A DNA stretch of 64,000 nucleotides from DATJUF01 sp035524095 (GTDB taxonomy: Bacteria > Desulfobacterota > Binatia > Binatales > Binataceae): assembly GCA_035524095.1 (NCBI GenBank), contig DATKPK010000189.1, positions 1-64,000 on the forward strand, given 5' to 3'. A model generated the notes under the pieces. The model ran no database searches, had not been told where the DNA came from, and saw only the letters and a list, made by a program, of their open reading frames with translations. Positions 27,567 through 35,785 of the stretch are shown one piece after another (position 1 is the stretch's first letter; each line of letters begins with the position of its first letter). The translations under genes were made by a program, and so were the position numbers.

Positions 27567-28065
27567 ACCGTGGCCTGATTTAATCCTTGCTGCCTTACAC
27601 GGTAGCTGAGCGGGACCCGCCAAGCTAAGGGGATCAGGAAATTGAGGTCGGCTAGCTTGAGGGGCTCGGGCGGGAGTTTAACGTGGCGTTCAGGTTCGCG
27701 AGACTTGCGAATATATCATCACATTTTGCTAGACGCGCAATTGAAAGAGTGGTAGACACTAAGAAACACAGGTTAGATAGTTTCGACTAATTACGGGAAG
27801 CTCATCGGCGCTGTAGCTAAATAAAGGTGAGATTGAAAGTATCGAATCAATCAAGCTTTCCCAAAACCCGATGCCGCCAAGTCCAGTTTTCAGCGGCAGC
27901 CAATCCGGGCAGCTAATTCTCGGTGCGTCGCACGCACGGGAGTGAGCGGAATTAGCTGGCGAGGGCGGCGGCAACAGGTCCGCCGCCCTTGTATTTTGAC
28001 AAGACGATTCTCGGGGCTTTTGCCGTTCTGGCGTCGGGGCAGCTTGATTCGGCAAGGGATAGACG
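27567..28065. other. Gene-free stretch with three consecutive hairpins
   Basis: About 500 bases between the ackA start and the stop of the aldo/keto reductase gene, both on the minus strand. No convincing protein gene is seen. The part nearest ackA (27567-27760) presumably holds the promoter of the ackA-cydAB unit, with an AT-rich segment around 27710-27830. The segment 27867-27997 contains three successive inverted repeats, annotated separately as a possible structured RNA. Confidence 0.5.
27867..27997 (+). ncRNA. Candidate structured RNA ending in a terminator-like hairpin
   Basis: Three nested or successive inverted repeats. (1) CCCG at 27867-27870 with CGGG at 27906-27909, enclosing GCCGC/GCGGC at 27873-27877 and 27893-27897. 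(2) A perfect 10-bp stem, CAGCTAATTC at 27910-27919 with GAATTAGCTG at 27949-27958, enclosing a 6-bp hairpin, GTGCGT/ACGCAC at 27923-27928 and 27932-27937. (3) A perfect 9-bp GC stem, GGGCGGCGG/CCGCCGCCC at 27963-27971 and 27980-27988, followed by TTGTATTTT. The U-rich tail is on the plus strand, opposite to both neighbouring genes. It matches no RNA family I know, and I found no convincing promoter upstream. Confidence 0.35.
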
Positions 28066-28962
28066 CTAGCGCTGGCCGCTCCAATCAGGACGAGAGACCG
28101 CGCGCCAACGCCGGCGAATCGCATCGAAATCGGCGGTCGGCAACCGTCCTGCGGTCAGCAAGGCGGCGTTTTGTTCCCATCGGTAAGGTCTGGTAGTGCC
28201 AACGATCGCGGTATGGACCCCGGGCACGCTTAAAGTGAAGCGGAGCGCGGTACCAACGGCTGTGGGAGATTCATCGCGCAGGAACGGATATTTCAGCTTG
28301 CGCAGGCGCTCCCAGTAAGGGCGCTCATAGGAGCCAATGCCCGATCGTGAGTAGATCCATGCGGCGTTCGCAAGTGGTCGCTTCGCGATGATGCCCATGT
28401 CGTGCGCGATTGCCAGCGGCAAAACAGAGTCCAAGGCATCCTGGTCAGCCACACTGATGGAGATTTGCAGTGTGTCGAAAATCCCCAATCCGACCGCATA
28501 AGCTGCGTTCTCACCGTCACCGCTGAAGCCGATAAAGCGAGTATGGCCGCGGTCGCGAGCGGTGACCAAGGCCGCGATCAGATCGTCATTACGCATCGTG
28601 CCGGCGTCACATGAATGAAATTGGACGACGTCGAGATAATCAGTGCGAAGGCGGTGAAGGCTTTGTTCGATGCTGCGGGGGATGAGTTCCGGCGTCCATT
28701 CAAGGAATGGCAAGCCGGCGGAATGGCCGCACTTGGTCATCAGGTAGTATTCGGTCCGGCGTCCGCCGATCGCAGCGCCAATTAGTTCTTCGCTGTTGGC
28801 GTAACAAGCGGCTGTATCGACCAGGTTGAGACCGGCATCGAGGGCGGAGTTGAGTAACCGTGCAACAGTAGGAAGCGCAACGTTCTGATAGCCGATTTCG
28901 GACGCGCCGAAACCCAGCAGGGTCACTTCGAGGCCGGTTCGGCCGAGACGCCGCTTTTCCAT
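28066..28962 (-). CDS. Aldo/keto reductase
   Basis: NAD(P)H-dependent oxidoreductase with a TIM barrel. The N-terminus MEKRRLGRTGLEVTLLGFGASEIG is the usual first strand. The catalytic tetrad is identifiable: Asp and Tyr in NLVDTAACYANSEELIG, Lys in LMTKCGHS and His in VVQFHSCD. The 298-residue length is normal. I start at the second Met (28962), which matches the family. It is related to the galactose dehydrogenase/YdjG-like group; substrate unknown. It stands alone on the minus strand. Confidence 0.88.
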   Translation of the reverse strand: MEKRRLGRTGLEVTLLGFGASEIGYQNVALPTVARLLNSALDAGLNLVDTAACYANSEELIGAAIGGRRTEYYLMTKCGHSAGLPFLEWTPELIPRSIEQSLHRLRTDYLDVVQFHSCDAGTMRNDDLIAALVTARDRGHTRFIGFSGDGENAAYAVGLGIFDTLQISISVADQDALDSVLPLAIAHDMGIIAKRPLANAAWIYSRSGIGSYERPYWERLRKLKYPFLRDESPTAVGTALRFTLSVPGVHTAIVGTTRPYRWEQNAALLTAGRLPTADFDAIRRRWRAVSRPDWSGQR

Positions 28963-29198
28963 TCGCAAAATTTAGCGCAAATTAGCCGGAGGCATCTATC
29001 GGAGTCGGAGAGGAGTATAGGAAGCCTGTCGCCATTTGAGATCTAGCAAGAAGATTTTGCGGTTTTGGTGAAGATTTGCCATCAGAATCGTGTGTCAAAG
29101 ACCAATTAAAACTGCTATAAAGCATGGCACTTGCACAATTGGTAAGAAAGTCGGAGACGCATACGTTGAGCACGTTAAAGCATATTAGGATGGCACTG

Positions 29199-29843
29199 AT
29201 GGTTTCTAAATCTAAAAGAGCTAGCGGAAACACCCTCGATCGGTCTGTGCACGGATCGATTTCTCTCAAACCGATTTTCAGTATCGCGGCCGCCGCATTG
29301 ATGGCGATCGCGATGCTATCAGCATCGCCGCTGGTGCGGACGGCCGCGGCGCAGTCGGCGAACGATTATTTCTACACGCACTTTTTCGACACCAGCACCT
29401 CGGCGACCTACTCGATGAGAGTGCTCAATTCGCAGAGAACCACTAATCCGCTGTGCGCGATGGTCTACGTGTTCGACAGCACGCAGACGTTGCAGGAGTG
29501 CTGCGGCTGCCCTGTGCGCAGTGATCAGCTCGTGACTTTCAGCTTGGATAACCTGACTGGCAACTCATTCAGCCCACCGCCGGTCAGCACTGGATCGATC
29601 TACGTGGTTGCGACAGCGATCAATCATGGCACTAGCGCGGCAGCGAACGGAGGATGCGACCCGACGGCAACATTCAACCCAACACCGTCGTTGCGCGTGT
29701 GGTTTTCGAACAACAGCCAGGGCGTGAGCGATCCGTTCCTAGGTACCACGCTCGACACGCCGGAAAAAAATCGCTTGCCAACGGTATGCGCGAGCAGCGT
29801 TCGAATCGGGGCTCCGGCCGCGGTCTGCGCGTGCGGGCAGTAA
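29199..29843 (+). CDS. Secreted cysteine-containing protein of unknown function
   Basis: Exported protein, mature size about 165 residues. I select the ATG at 29199 because AGGATGG lies just upstream; in-frame ATGs at 29124 and 29190 are alternatives. A long basic N-region is followed by the hydrophobic core SIAAAALMAIAMLSASPLV and a cleavage site near TAAAQS. The mature part has a beta-rich look with LNSQRTTNPLCAMVYVFDS, a QECCGCPV Cys cluster, a GGCDP loop, and VCACGQ at the end: eight cysteines, likely disulfide bonded. I recall similar unnamed proteins in acidobacteria-like genomes but assign no function. Divergent from the aldo/keto reductase gene. Confidence 0.68.
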   Translation: MVSKSKRASGNTLDRSVHGSISLKPIFSIAAAALMAIAMLSASPLVRTAAAQSANDYFYTHFFDTSTSATYSMRVLNSQRTTNPLCAMVYVFDSTQTLQECCGCPVRSDQLVTFSLDNLTGNSFSPPPVSTGSIYVVATAINHGTSAAANGGCDPTATFNPTPSLRVWFSNNSQGVSDPFLGTTLDTPEKNRLPTVCASSVRIGAPAAVCACGQ

Positions 29844-29910
29844 TAGGGATCTGGGGTTAGTTCGGGCCCGCAGCGCCAGCAGTGCTGGCAGGAGAACCGC
29901 GTCTCAAGGC

Positions 29911-30537
29911 TCAGGCGGTGCAACCGCCAATGAAAATGCCCACAAGAAGTGGAACCGCGGCCTCGGGAGTTGTGTATTCGCGGCAATAGCGGTTTATCCC
30001 ACGCAGCATTCCGAGCAGAGCTTCGGCGGCGATGCGGGTGTCGAGATCAGAGCGGAGCGATCCACGTTCGATGCCCCCGCGCAGGACCGCGCCAATGAGT
30101 TCAGTGAATTCCTGACGCTGGGCGTGGTAGAGCCGTTCCTGCCGCCGAGGCAACGCCTTGGGATCGTGGAGCAGCGCGAAAAACTGGCGGCGGCTCCAGA
30201 AATAGGCAAGTGAATGCTGGACGATTGTGGCGACCTGATCGCGCACGGTACCAGCACCGGCCAACGCTGCGCGGATTTCTCTTTGTAACTGCGCAAAACC
30301 TTCGATCACGACGGCGGCGTAAAGTTCTTCCTTGGAACTGAACTGGCGATAGACGCTGCCTTTGCCGACCCCGGCGCGCGCCGCAATCTCGTCGATCAGG
30401 ACACGATCATATTCCTTTTGTGCGAATAAGACGGCGGCGCTGCGGAGAATGCGCTCGCGCAAAAATGGCGTCGATGGGCGACCACGATGGTCCTTAGAGA
30501 GGCCGACCGATGAAGCGGAATCAATCCTGACGTTCAC
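29911..30537 (-). CDS. TetR-family transcriptional regulator
   Basis: Typical 208-residue one-component repressor. The N-terminal helix-turn-helix is clear (RILRSAAVLFAQKEYDRV, IDEIAARAGVGKGSVYRQF, SSKEELYAAVV). The C-terminal ligand-binding half contains the TetR_C-like VLRGGIERGSLRSDLDTRIAAEALLGMLRG. The start is GTG at 30537. It ends 67 bases from the convergent secreted Cys-rich gene and faces a gene-free stretch upstream, so its target may be its own promoter or the carbamoyltransferase gene (inference). Confidence 0.9.
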   Translation of the reverse strand: MNVRIDSASSVGLSKDHRGRPSTPFLRERILRSAAVLFAQKEYDRVLIDEIAARAGVGKGSVYRQFSSKEELYAAVVIEGFAQLQREIRAALAGAGTVRDQVATIVQHSLAYFWSRRQFFALLHDPKALPRRQERLYHAQRQEFTELIGAVLRGGIERGSLRSDLDTRIAAEALLGMLRGINRYCREYTTPEAAVPLLVGIFIGGCTA

Positions 30538-30982
30538 GCCTTATTCCCGATAACCCAGTTGACGGATCTGGCGATAATAAGAAGTCAAATAAGCGTGCCG
30601 ATACACTTGTTCGGCTGCGATTCAGAATACATAGCTTTGAAATCCGGCGAAACCAAGTATTGAGTCAACCAACATACGCTAGTCTTATCGAAGCGGAGCC
30701 GCGCCGAATTACATGGTTCGGGCGGGGTTCCGCTTATTGCTTGATGCGGCCTGGTATCAGGCTGATGCAGCCAGCGCCAAACTGGCTGGTGTCCTTTTGC
30801 AATCGATCTGCCGTGAGCGTTTTCACTGATGTGAAGCGGCTGTTGATGGTTGCTCCAATTAACTTGAGACAAGCGGCAATCGAAGACGCGTTTACCCGGC
30901 TGTTTCGACGGTAAAGAATTGCCGAGCAACGCATGCCGAATAAACGGGAAGGCGGCTTGCGGTCAGTGGGGGGCGAAAGTCC
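30538..30982. other. Gene-free intergenic region upstream of the carbamoyltransferase gene
   Basis: 445 bases between the TetR-type regulator (minus) and the carbamoyltransferase (plus). Short open frames exist on both strands but none has a recognisable product or ribosome site. Two adjacent small hairpins are visible: GCCTG/CAGGC at 30748-30752 and 30757-30761, and CAGCCAG/CTGGCTG at 30767-30773 and 30781-30787, the latter followed shortly by CCTTTT. Both divergent promoters must lie here. I see no transposon ends. Confidence 0.4.
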
Positions 30983-32707
30983 ATGTACATACTGGGTATC
31001 AACGCGTATCACGCAGGGGCAGCGGCTTGCTTGATCAAGGACGGGGATTTAGTGGCTGCGGCGGAAGAGGAACGCTTCAACCGGGTCAAATATTGCGCCG
31101 ACTTTCCGATCAAGGCCATCAACTACTGCCTGAGCGAGGCTGGAATCACGCCTTATGATTTGGATCATATCGGCTTCTCAAAAGACCCGGCGGCGAACCT
31201 GCGGAAAAAGTTAGTCTTCACGATGCTCCGGCGCCCGAGCCTGCGCCTGATTCAGGAAAGGCTCGCGCACATGAGCGCAGTGCGCGACGGACGCCGGACT
31301 TTTGCCGCCTTAATGGGGGCTGAGCCGGGGGCGCTGCGGGCTCAGTTCCATCACGTCGAGCACCATCGTGCCCATCTAGCGAGCGCGTTTTTGGTCTCGC
31401 CGTTCAAGGAGGCGGCGCTGCTTTCTATCGACGGCTTTGGTGATTTCGTCAGCACCATGACGGGTGTGGGGCGTGAAAATCGAATCGAGCTGCTCAGCAG
31501 CGTCAACTATCCTCATTCGCTCGGAATCTTTTTCACCGCCGTTACGCAGTGGCTAGGCTTCACGAAGTTTGGCGATGAGGGAAAAATTCAAGGCTTGGCC
31601 GGATACGGAAAGCCGATCTTTGCTGATCGGCTGCGGCGGCTGGTGAGACTGCAGGCGGACGGCAGCTTCGAACTGGACCTTGACTATTTTATTCATTGGG
31701 CTGAAGGCGTGGAGATGACATGGGCGGGCGGTACGCCGTCGCTCGGGACAATCTATTCGCAGCAATTCGTTGACCATTTCGGGCCGCCGCGAATGCCGGG
31801 CACCGAACTGACACCCCTTTACGTCAATATGGCGGCGTCACTGCAAACGGTGTTGGAAGAGGCCGAGATGCACATCGTACGGCGACTCCATCAGAGTACC
31901 GGGCAACAGGCGCTATGCATGGCTGGTGGTGTCGCACTCAACAGCAGCTTCAATGGGAAGATTCTGCTGCAGAGTGGTTTTACCGACGTATTCATTCAAC
32001 CAGCGGCCAACGATGCGGGTACGGCGCTGGGAGTTGCGTATTACATCTACAATCAGATCCTTGATCGGCCGCGCGAGTTTGTGATGCGTGATGCGTACAC
32101 CGGGCCGTCCTTCGACAACGGTGTGATAGAGCGTACGCTGAAAAGTTGTGCCGCAACTTATGAAATGGTCGATGATGATGTCCTTGCGCGGCGAGCAGCG
32201 GAGTTGGTAGCCGAGGGTAAGGTCGTCGGATGGTTCCAAGGCCGGATGGAATGGGGGCCGCGGGCTTTGGGGAATCGAAGTATTGTTGCCGATCCACGGC
32301 GGCCGGATATGAAGGATGTGCTGAACGCGAGGATTAAGTATCGCGAGCCGTTCCGGCCTTTTGCCCCGTCGGTCCTCGCCGAATCAGTGGGAGATTATTT
32401 CGAGCAGAGCTATCCCGATCCGTTTATGACCAAGGTCTACGCAGTGCGCGCGAATCAGCGTGAAGGGCTTGCTGCGGTCACGCACGTGGACGGAACCGGG
32501 CGGCTACAAACGGTCGAGCAGAAAGCCAATCCGCGCTACTGGCAGCTAATCAACGAGTTCAAAGAGCTGACCGGGACCGGAGTGGTGCTCAACACCTCGT
32601 TTAACGAAAACGAGCCGATTGTATGCCGTCCAGAGGAGGCGATCAGTTGTTTTCAGCGGACGCGAATGGATGCGCTAGTGATTGGCAACTATCTACTAAG
32701 CAAATGA
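30983..32707 (+). CDS. NodU/CmcH-type O-carbamoyltransferase
   Basis: Transfers a carbamoyl group from carbamoyl phosphate, through carbamoyl-adenylate, to a hydroxyl of a sugar or secondary metabolite. The N-terminal Kae1-like domain (residues about 1-340) opens with MYILGINAYHAGAAACLIKDG and has the metal-binding HHRAHLASAF and the ATP-site CMAGGVALNSSFNG. The C-terminal carbamoyltransferase domain (about 390-570) has GRMEWGPRALGNRSI and TGTGVVLNTSFNENEPIV. At 574 residues it is standard. No glycosyltransferase or biosynthetic cluster is adjacent, so the acceptor is unknown; a surface glycan is possible. Confidence 0.92.
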   Translation: MYILGINAYHAGAAACLIKDGDLVAAAEEERFNRVKYCADFPIKAINYCLSEAGITPYDLDHIGFSKDPAANLRKKLVFTMLRRPSLRLIQERLAHMSAVRDGRRTFAALMGAEPGALRAQFHHVEHHRAHLASAFLVSPFKEAALLSIDGFGDFVSTMTGVGRENRIELLSSVNYPHSLGIFFTAVTQWLGFTKFGDEGKIQGLAGYGKPIFADRLRRLVRLQADGSFELDLDYFIHWAEGVEMTWAGGTPSLGTIYSQQFVDHFGPPRMPGTELTPLYVNMAASLQTVLEEAEMHIVRRLHQSTGQQALCMAGGVALNSSFNGKILLQSGFTDVFIQPAANDAGTALGVAYYIYNQILDRPREFVMRDAYTGPSFDNGVIERTLKSCAATYEMVDDDVLARRAAELVAEGKVVGWFQGRMEWGPRALGNRSIVADPRRPDMKDVLNARIKYREPFRPFAPSVLAESVGDYFEQSYPDPFMTKVYAVRANQREGLAAVTHVDGTGRLQTVEQKANPRYWQLINEFKELTGTGVVLNTSFNENEPIVCRPEEAISCFQRTRMDALVIGNYLLSK

Positions 32708-32712
32708 CGGCG

Positions 32713-34788
32713 TTAGTCGGGCGGGAGACGGGTCGAAGCCTCTGCCTCGCATAGGACGCGGGCGGCGTCGAGGGCGTCGCGGTTTCCGACCAACGCGAGC
32801 GTATCACCAGGGCGCAGTACTTCGCTTTCCTCGGGAATGATCACAGCACCGTCGCGTGAAAGCGCTACTACGGCGGCGCCCGGTGGCAGATTCAAATCGG
32901 CGAGGCGCTTGCCAATAATGCTGGCGTTTGCGGGCACGCGAACCGGTGTGAGCGGCGAACGCGATTGAGTGGGCGCTGAAGCAGAATGAGCACCGATCGC
33001 GTCAGATGTTCCGCGCAGTGTTAGGTCAGCCGATCCGTCCTGGATTTTGGGGAGCCGCATCGCGGTTAGGTTACGTGAGACTTCTTCGAGATGATGTTGA
33101 ATGGCGCGGGCGCTGCGCCAGATCATCGTGGCAATAATCGCGACGGCCGTTAAAAGCATCGCGAGGGTCTCAGCAGGCTGCACGAATGGAACGATCGCGG
33201 CGAGAAGCAGAAGGACAGTTGCAAAGATAATCGCTAGTTCCAGAACGTGAGTGAGAACATAGGTTGCGCTGGCGCCATCAGCAAAGTGATTACTCATTGC
33301 GAACTCGGGGGCGACCGCTTGTGAAATACGGCGCGCACCGCGCCAGATTCCGATGCCGGGGAGAATCGACATCGTGATTGCCAAGGCGCGTACAACAATT
33401 GCCGCAGCCGGTTTGCTGAGACCGATGTCGGCTGCGGCAAGCAGGTCGAGACGAACCCAGGTGAATTCATAAATCGCAGTGATAGCGACTGCGCTTGCGA
33501 AGCTGACGGAAATCAAGGCGACTCCAAATCCCAGTCGGGCGCGCCAAGGCCGCGCTCGCGCGCGTTCAATCCAGGCTGCGTAAAGGGATTGGGTCAGAAG
33601 TAGTGGCCGTGGCTGGTGCGCCTCGACGAAACGGCCGAAGCGATCAGAGGCGCGAATCAAGAAAGGCGTCATGAAGGTGGTGATGGCGGCGACGCCGATG
33701 GCGAGCGAATAGAGATAGTCATGGGTGGCGCCACGGGTGAGGCCGACGCCTGCGATGATGAAGGAGAACTCACCAATTTGCGCCATCGCGAGGCCAGCGC
33801 GCACGGCGGTGCGCGTATCGGTGCCGCTCAAGATCGCACCAGCGGCAACGCCAATCAGTTTGCCGATGAGCACTGCGGCGATGAGGGCGAGCAGCGCAGG
33901 CCATAGGGTCAAGAGCACTTTCGGGTCAAGCATCATGCCGACCGAGACGAAGAAGACCGCGCCGAAAATATCACGCAATGGTGCAACAAGTTCTTCGATC
34001 TCGTGGGCATGGCCGGACTCTGCGACCAGCACGCCGGCCAAGAAGGCGCCCAGTGCAACCGAATAGCCCGCCATCTCATCGATCATGGCGAAGGCGAAGC
34101 ATATGCCGACGCTGGCGACGACGAGAGTCTCTTTACGTTTGAATCGCGAAATCAGGCGAATCACGCGTGGGACGATCAGGAAGCCCCCGGCAGTCGTCGC
34201 GACGAGAAACAGAGTGAGTTCGCCGACGGTGATTTCGATCGTCCTGGCAGACAGTCCGGCACCGGTCGCGATCGCAGTCAGGATGGCAAGCAGGATAACG
34301 GCGACGAGGTCTTCAAAAAGCGCAACGCCGAAGACCAAGTCGCTGAGCCGCTTATCGACCTGCTCCTCGGCAAAGGCTTTGGCGATAATTGTGGTACTGG
34401 AGATGGCGATCATCGCTCCGGCGAAGAGGCTTTCGATCACGCTCCAGCCGAATGCCTGGCCCACGACAAAGCCGAGCCAAATCAGGAGACCTACCTGGAC
34501 CACCGTGATAAAGCCGGCGGTGGGCAAGAGCCGGATGAGCGATCGGAGGCGGAATTCAAGCCCGATCGCGAACATCAGGAGGATGACGCCGAGACCTGAA
34601 AGCTGTTCGATGCGATCGTGGCTGACAAAAATCGGAATCGGCAGATGCGGGCCAACGATCATCCCGGCAACGAGATAGCCGACGACTACCGGCTGACGTA
34701 GGGCCTGGAATATCACCGTGGTGACCGCGGCGACGCATAGCACTAACGCCAAATCGTCGAGAAAATTATTGCTGACAAGAGCAGTCAT
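32713..34788 (-). CDS. CPA2-family monovalent cation:proton antiporter with TrkA-C domain
   Basis: KefB/YbaL-type membrane transporter exchanging K+ or Na+ for protons. The N-terminal Na+/H+ exchanger domain has about 12 membrane helices (residues 5-380), with QPVVVGYLVAGMIVGPHLPIP, SSTTIIAKAFAEEQ and GAFLAGVLVAES. A second hydrophobic block (about 410-565) follows. The C-terminal TrkA-C/RCK_C domain at about 610-690 contains GKRLADLNLPPGAAVVALSR and LRPGDTLALVGNRDAL, a site for regulatory ligands. There is no full RCK-N (Rossmann) domain. The stop lies five bases from that of the convergent carbamoyltransferase gene. Confidence 0.9.
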   Translation of the reverse strand: MTALVSNNFLDDLALVLCVAAVTTVIFQALRQPVVVGYLVAGMIVGPHLPIPIFVSHDRIEQLSGLGVILLMFAIGLEFRLRSLIRLLPTAGFITVVQVGLLIWLGFVVGQAFGWSVIESLFAGAMIAISSTTIIAKAFAEEQVDKRLSDLVFGVALFEDLVAVILLAILTAIATGAGLSARTIEITVGELTLFLVATTAGGFLIVPRVIRLISRFKRKETLVVASVGICFAFAMIDEMAGYSVALGAFLAGVLVAESGHAHEIEELVAPLRDIFGAVFFVSVGMMLDPKVLLTLWPALLALIAAVLIGKLIGVAAGAILSGTDTRTAVRAGLAMAQIGEFSFIIAGVGLTRGATHDYLYSLAIGVAAITTFMTPFLIRASDRFGRFVEAHQPRPLLLTQSLYAAWIERARARPWRARLGFGVALISVSFASAVAITAIYEFTWVRLDLLAAADIGLSKPAAAIVVRALAITMSILPGIGIWRGARRISQAVAPEFAMSNHFADGASATYVLTHVLELAIIFATVLLLLAAIVPFVQPAETLAMLLTAVAIIATMIWRSARAIQHHLEEVSRNLTAMRLPKIQDGSADLTLRGTSDAIGAHSASAPTQSRSPLTPVRVPANASIIGKRLADLNLPPGAAVVALSRDGAVIIPEESEVLRPGDTLALVGNRDALDAARVLCEAEASTRLPPD

Positions 34789-34821
34789 GAGAGATGAAAC
34801 ATGAAAATCACGGAGCGGTGT

Positions 34822-35694
34822 TCACAGAATAGCTCCGCTGAGTGAACGCGGATCGCGAATGGTCCAGCGGCCGGACTCAACCTGGTGGAAGAAATCGTCA
34901 AGGAACTGATGGAACAGATCAGGCTCCTCGAGATTGACCGCATGCCCGGTGCGCGGCAGCACGACCAGCGCCGAGGTTGGGATCGTGCGTTTGAGCATCA
35001 GCGTTGGCTCGAGGCAAGGCTCGTCCTCGTCACCGGTCATCAGCAACACCGGCAGCGTCATTTGCTTGAGGGCGTCTCTGAGATCGTAGAGAGAGGGACG
35101 GCGCTTCTGGACGCCGCGCAACGTCAGCGCGGAACCAAACGCGGAATGTTCGGCGAGCATCGTTTGGAACTCGTTCCATCCGCGCGGATCCTTGTTCTGC
35201 AATTGCACGCGAGTACTGCCGAGGGCATAGCGTTCGGCGGCTTGCGCCATCGGGGTGGTGGTGAAGCGCTCGGCCGCTGCCGCCGATTCGCTTTGGAACT
35301 GCTCACGCCGGGCAGGTTCGGCGCCATAGCCGCAACCGGCCACTACTAGTGAACGCACCTCTGTGGGATAGGCCAGACCGTAATGGAGCGTAGCAAAGGC
35401 GCCCATCGAGATACCGACTACGTGTGGGCGATCGAGCTTCAAGGCAGCGGCGATGGCGCGGATATCGTCGCGGGCGCGAGCTTGTGAATACTTTTCGGGA
35501 TCGTCTGGAACGTCCGATGGCGGGTAGCCCCGGGCGTTGAACGCGACGCATTGGTAGCGCCGCGAGAAATAGCGAAGCTGAGCTTCATAGCTGCGCGCGT
35601 CCCCGGCAAATTCGTGAACGAAAATTATCGGCTGGCCGACGCCGGCCTCTTCGTAGTGAAGCTTTACGCCATCGTCGGTAGTGATATGCGGCAT
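34822..35694 (-). CDS. Alpha/beta-hydrolase fold protein
   Basis: Serine hydrolase of 290 residues. The oxyanion region is IIFVHEFAGDARSYEAQL, the nucleophile elbow is VVGISMGAFATLHYG (Ser in GISMG), the acid is likely the Asp in LLMTGDEDEP, and the catalytic His is in LPRTGHAVNLEEPDLFH. This matches esterase/lactonase/haloperoxidase-type enzymes; the substrate is unknown. It lies between the antiporter and the multihaem module on the same strand, 91 bases after the latter. Confidence 0.9.
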   Translation of the reverse strand: MPHITTDDGVKLHYEEAGVGQPIIFVHEFAGDARSYEAQLRYFSRRYQCVAFNARGYPPSDVPDDPEKYSQARARDDIRAIAAALKLDRPHVVGISMGAFATLHYGLAYPTEVRSLVVAGCGYGAEPARREQFQSESAAAAERFTTTPMAQAAERYALGSTRVQLQNKDPRGWNEFQTMLAEHSAFGSALTLRGVQKRRPSLYDLRDALKQMTLPVLLMTGDEDEPCLEPTLMLKRTIPTSALVVLPRTGHAVNLEEPDLFHQFLDDFFHQVESGRWTIRDPRSLSGAIL

Positions 35695-35785
35695 GTATTT
35701 CCTCGATAAGCCGAATCGTCATGGCGGATCCGAGTTTATAGTGCAGACGAGTCCAAAACGGCCTATTTAGTATCGCGTTTGTAAG

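Noticed and set aside
27759..28124. Minus-strand open frame starting like a signal peptide (MRFAGVGARSLVLIGAASAS)
   Set aside because: It begins inside the aldo/keto reductase gene in another frame, has no ribosome site and crosses the three hairpins; its resemblance to a signal peptide is probably chance.
30585..30929. Open frames on both strands in the region before the carbamoyltransferase gene
   Set aside because: No start site, no domain, and no transposase-like remnants in any frame.
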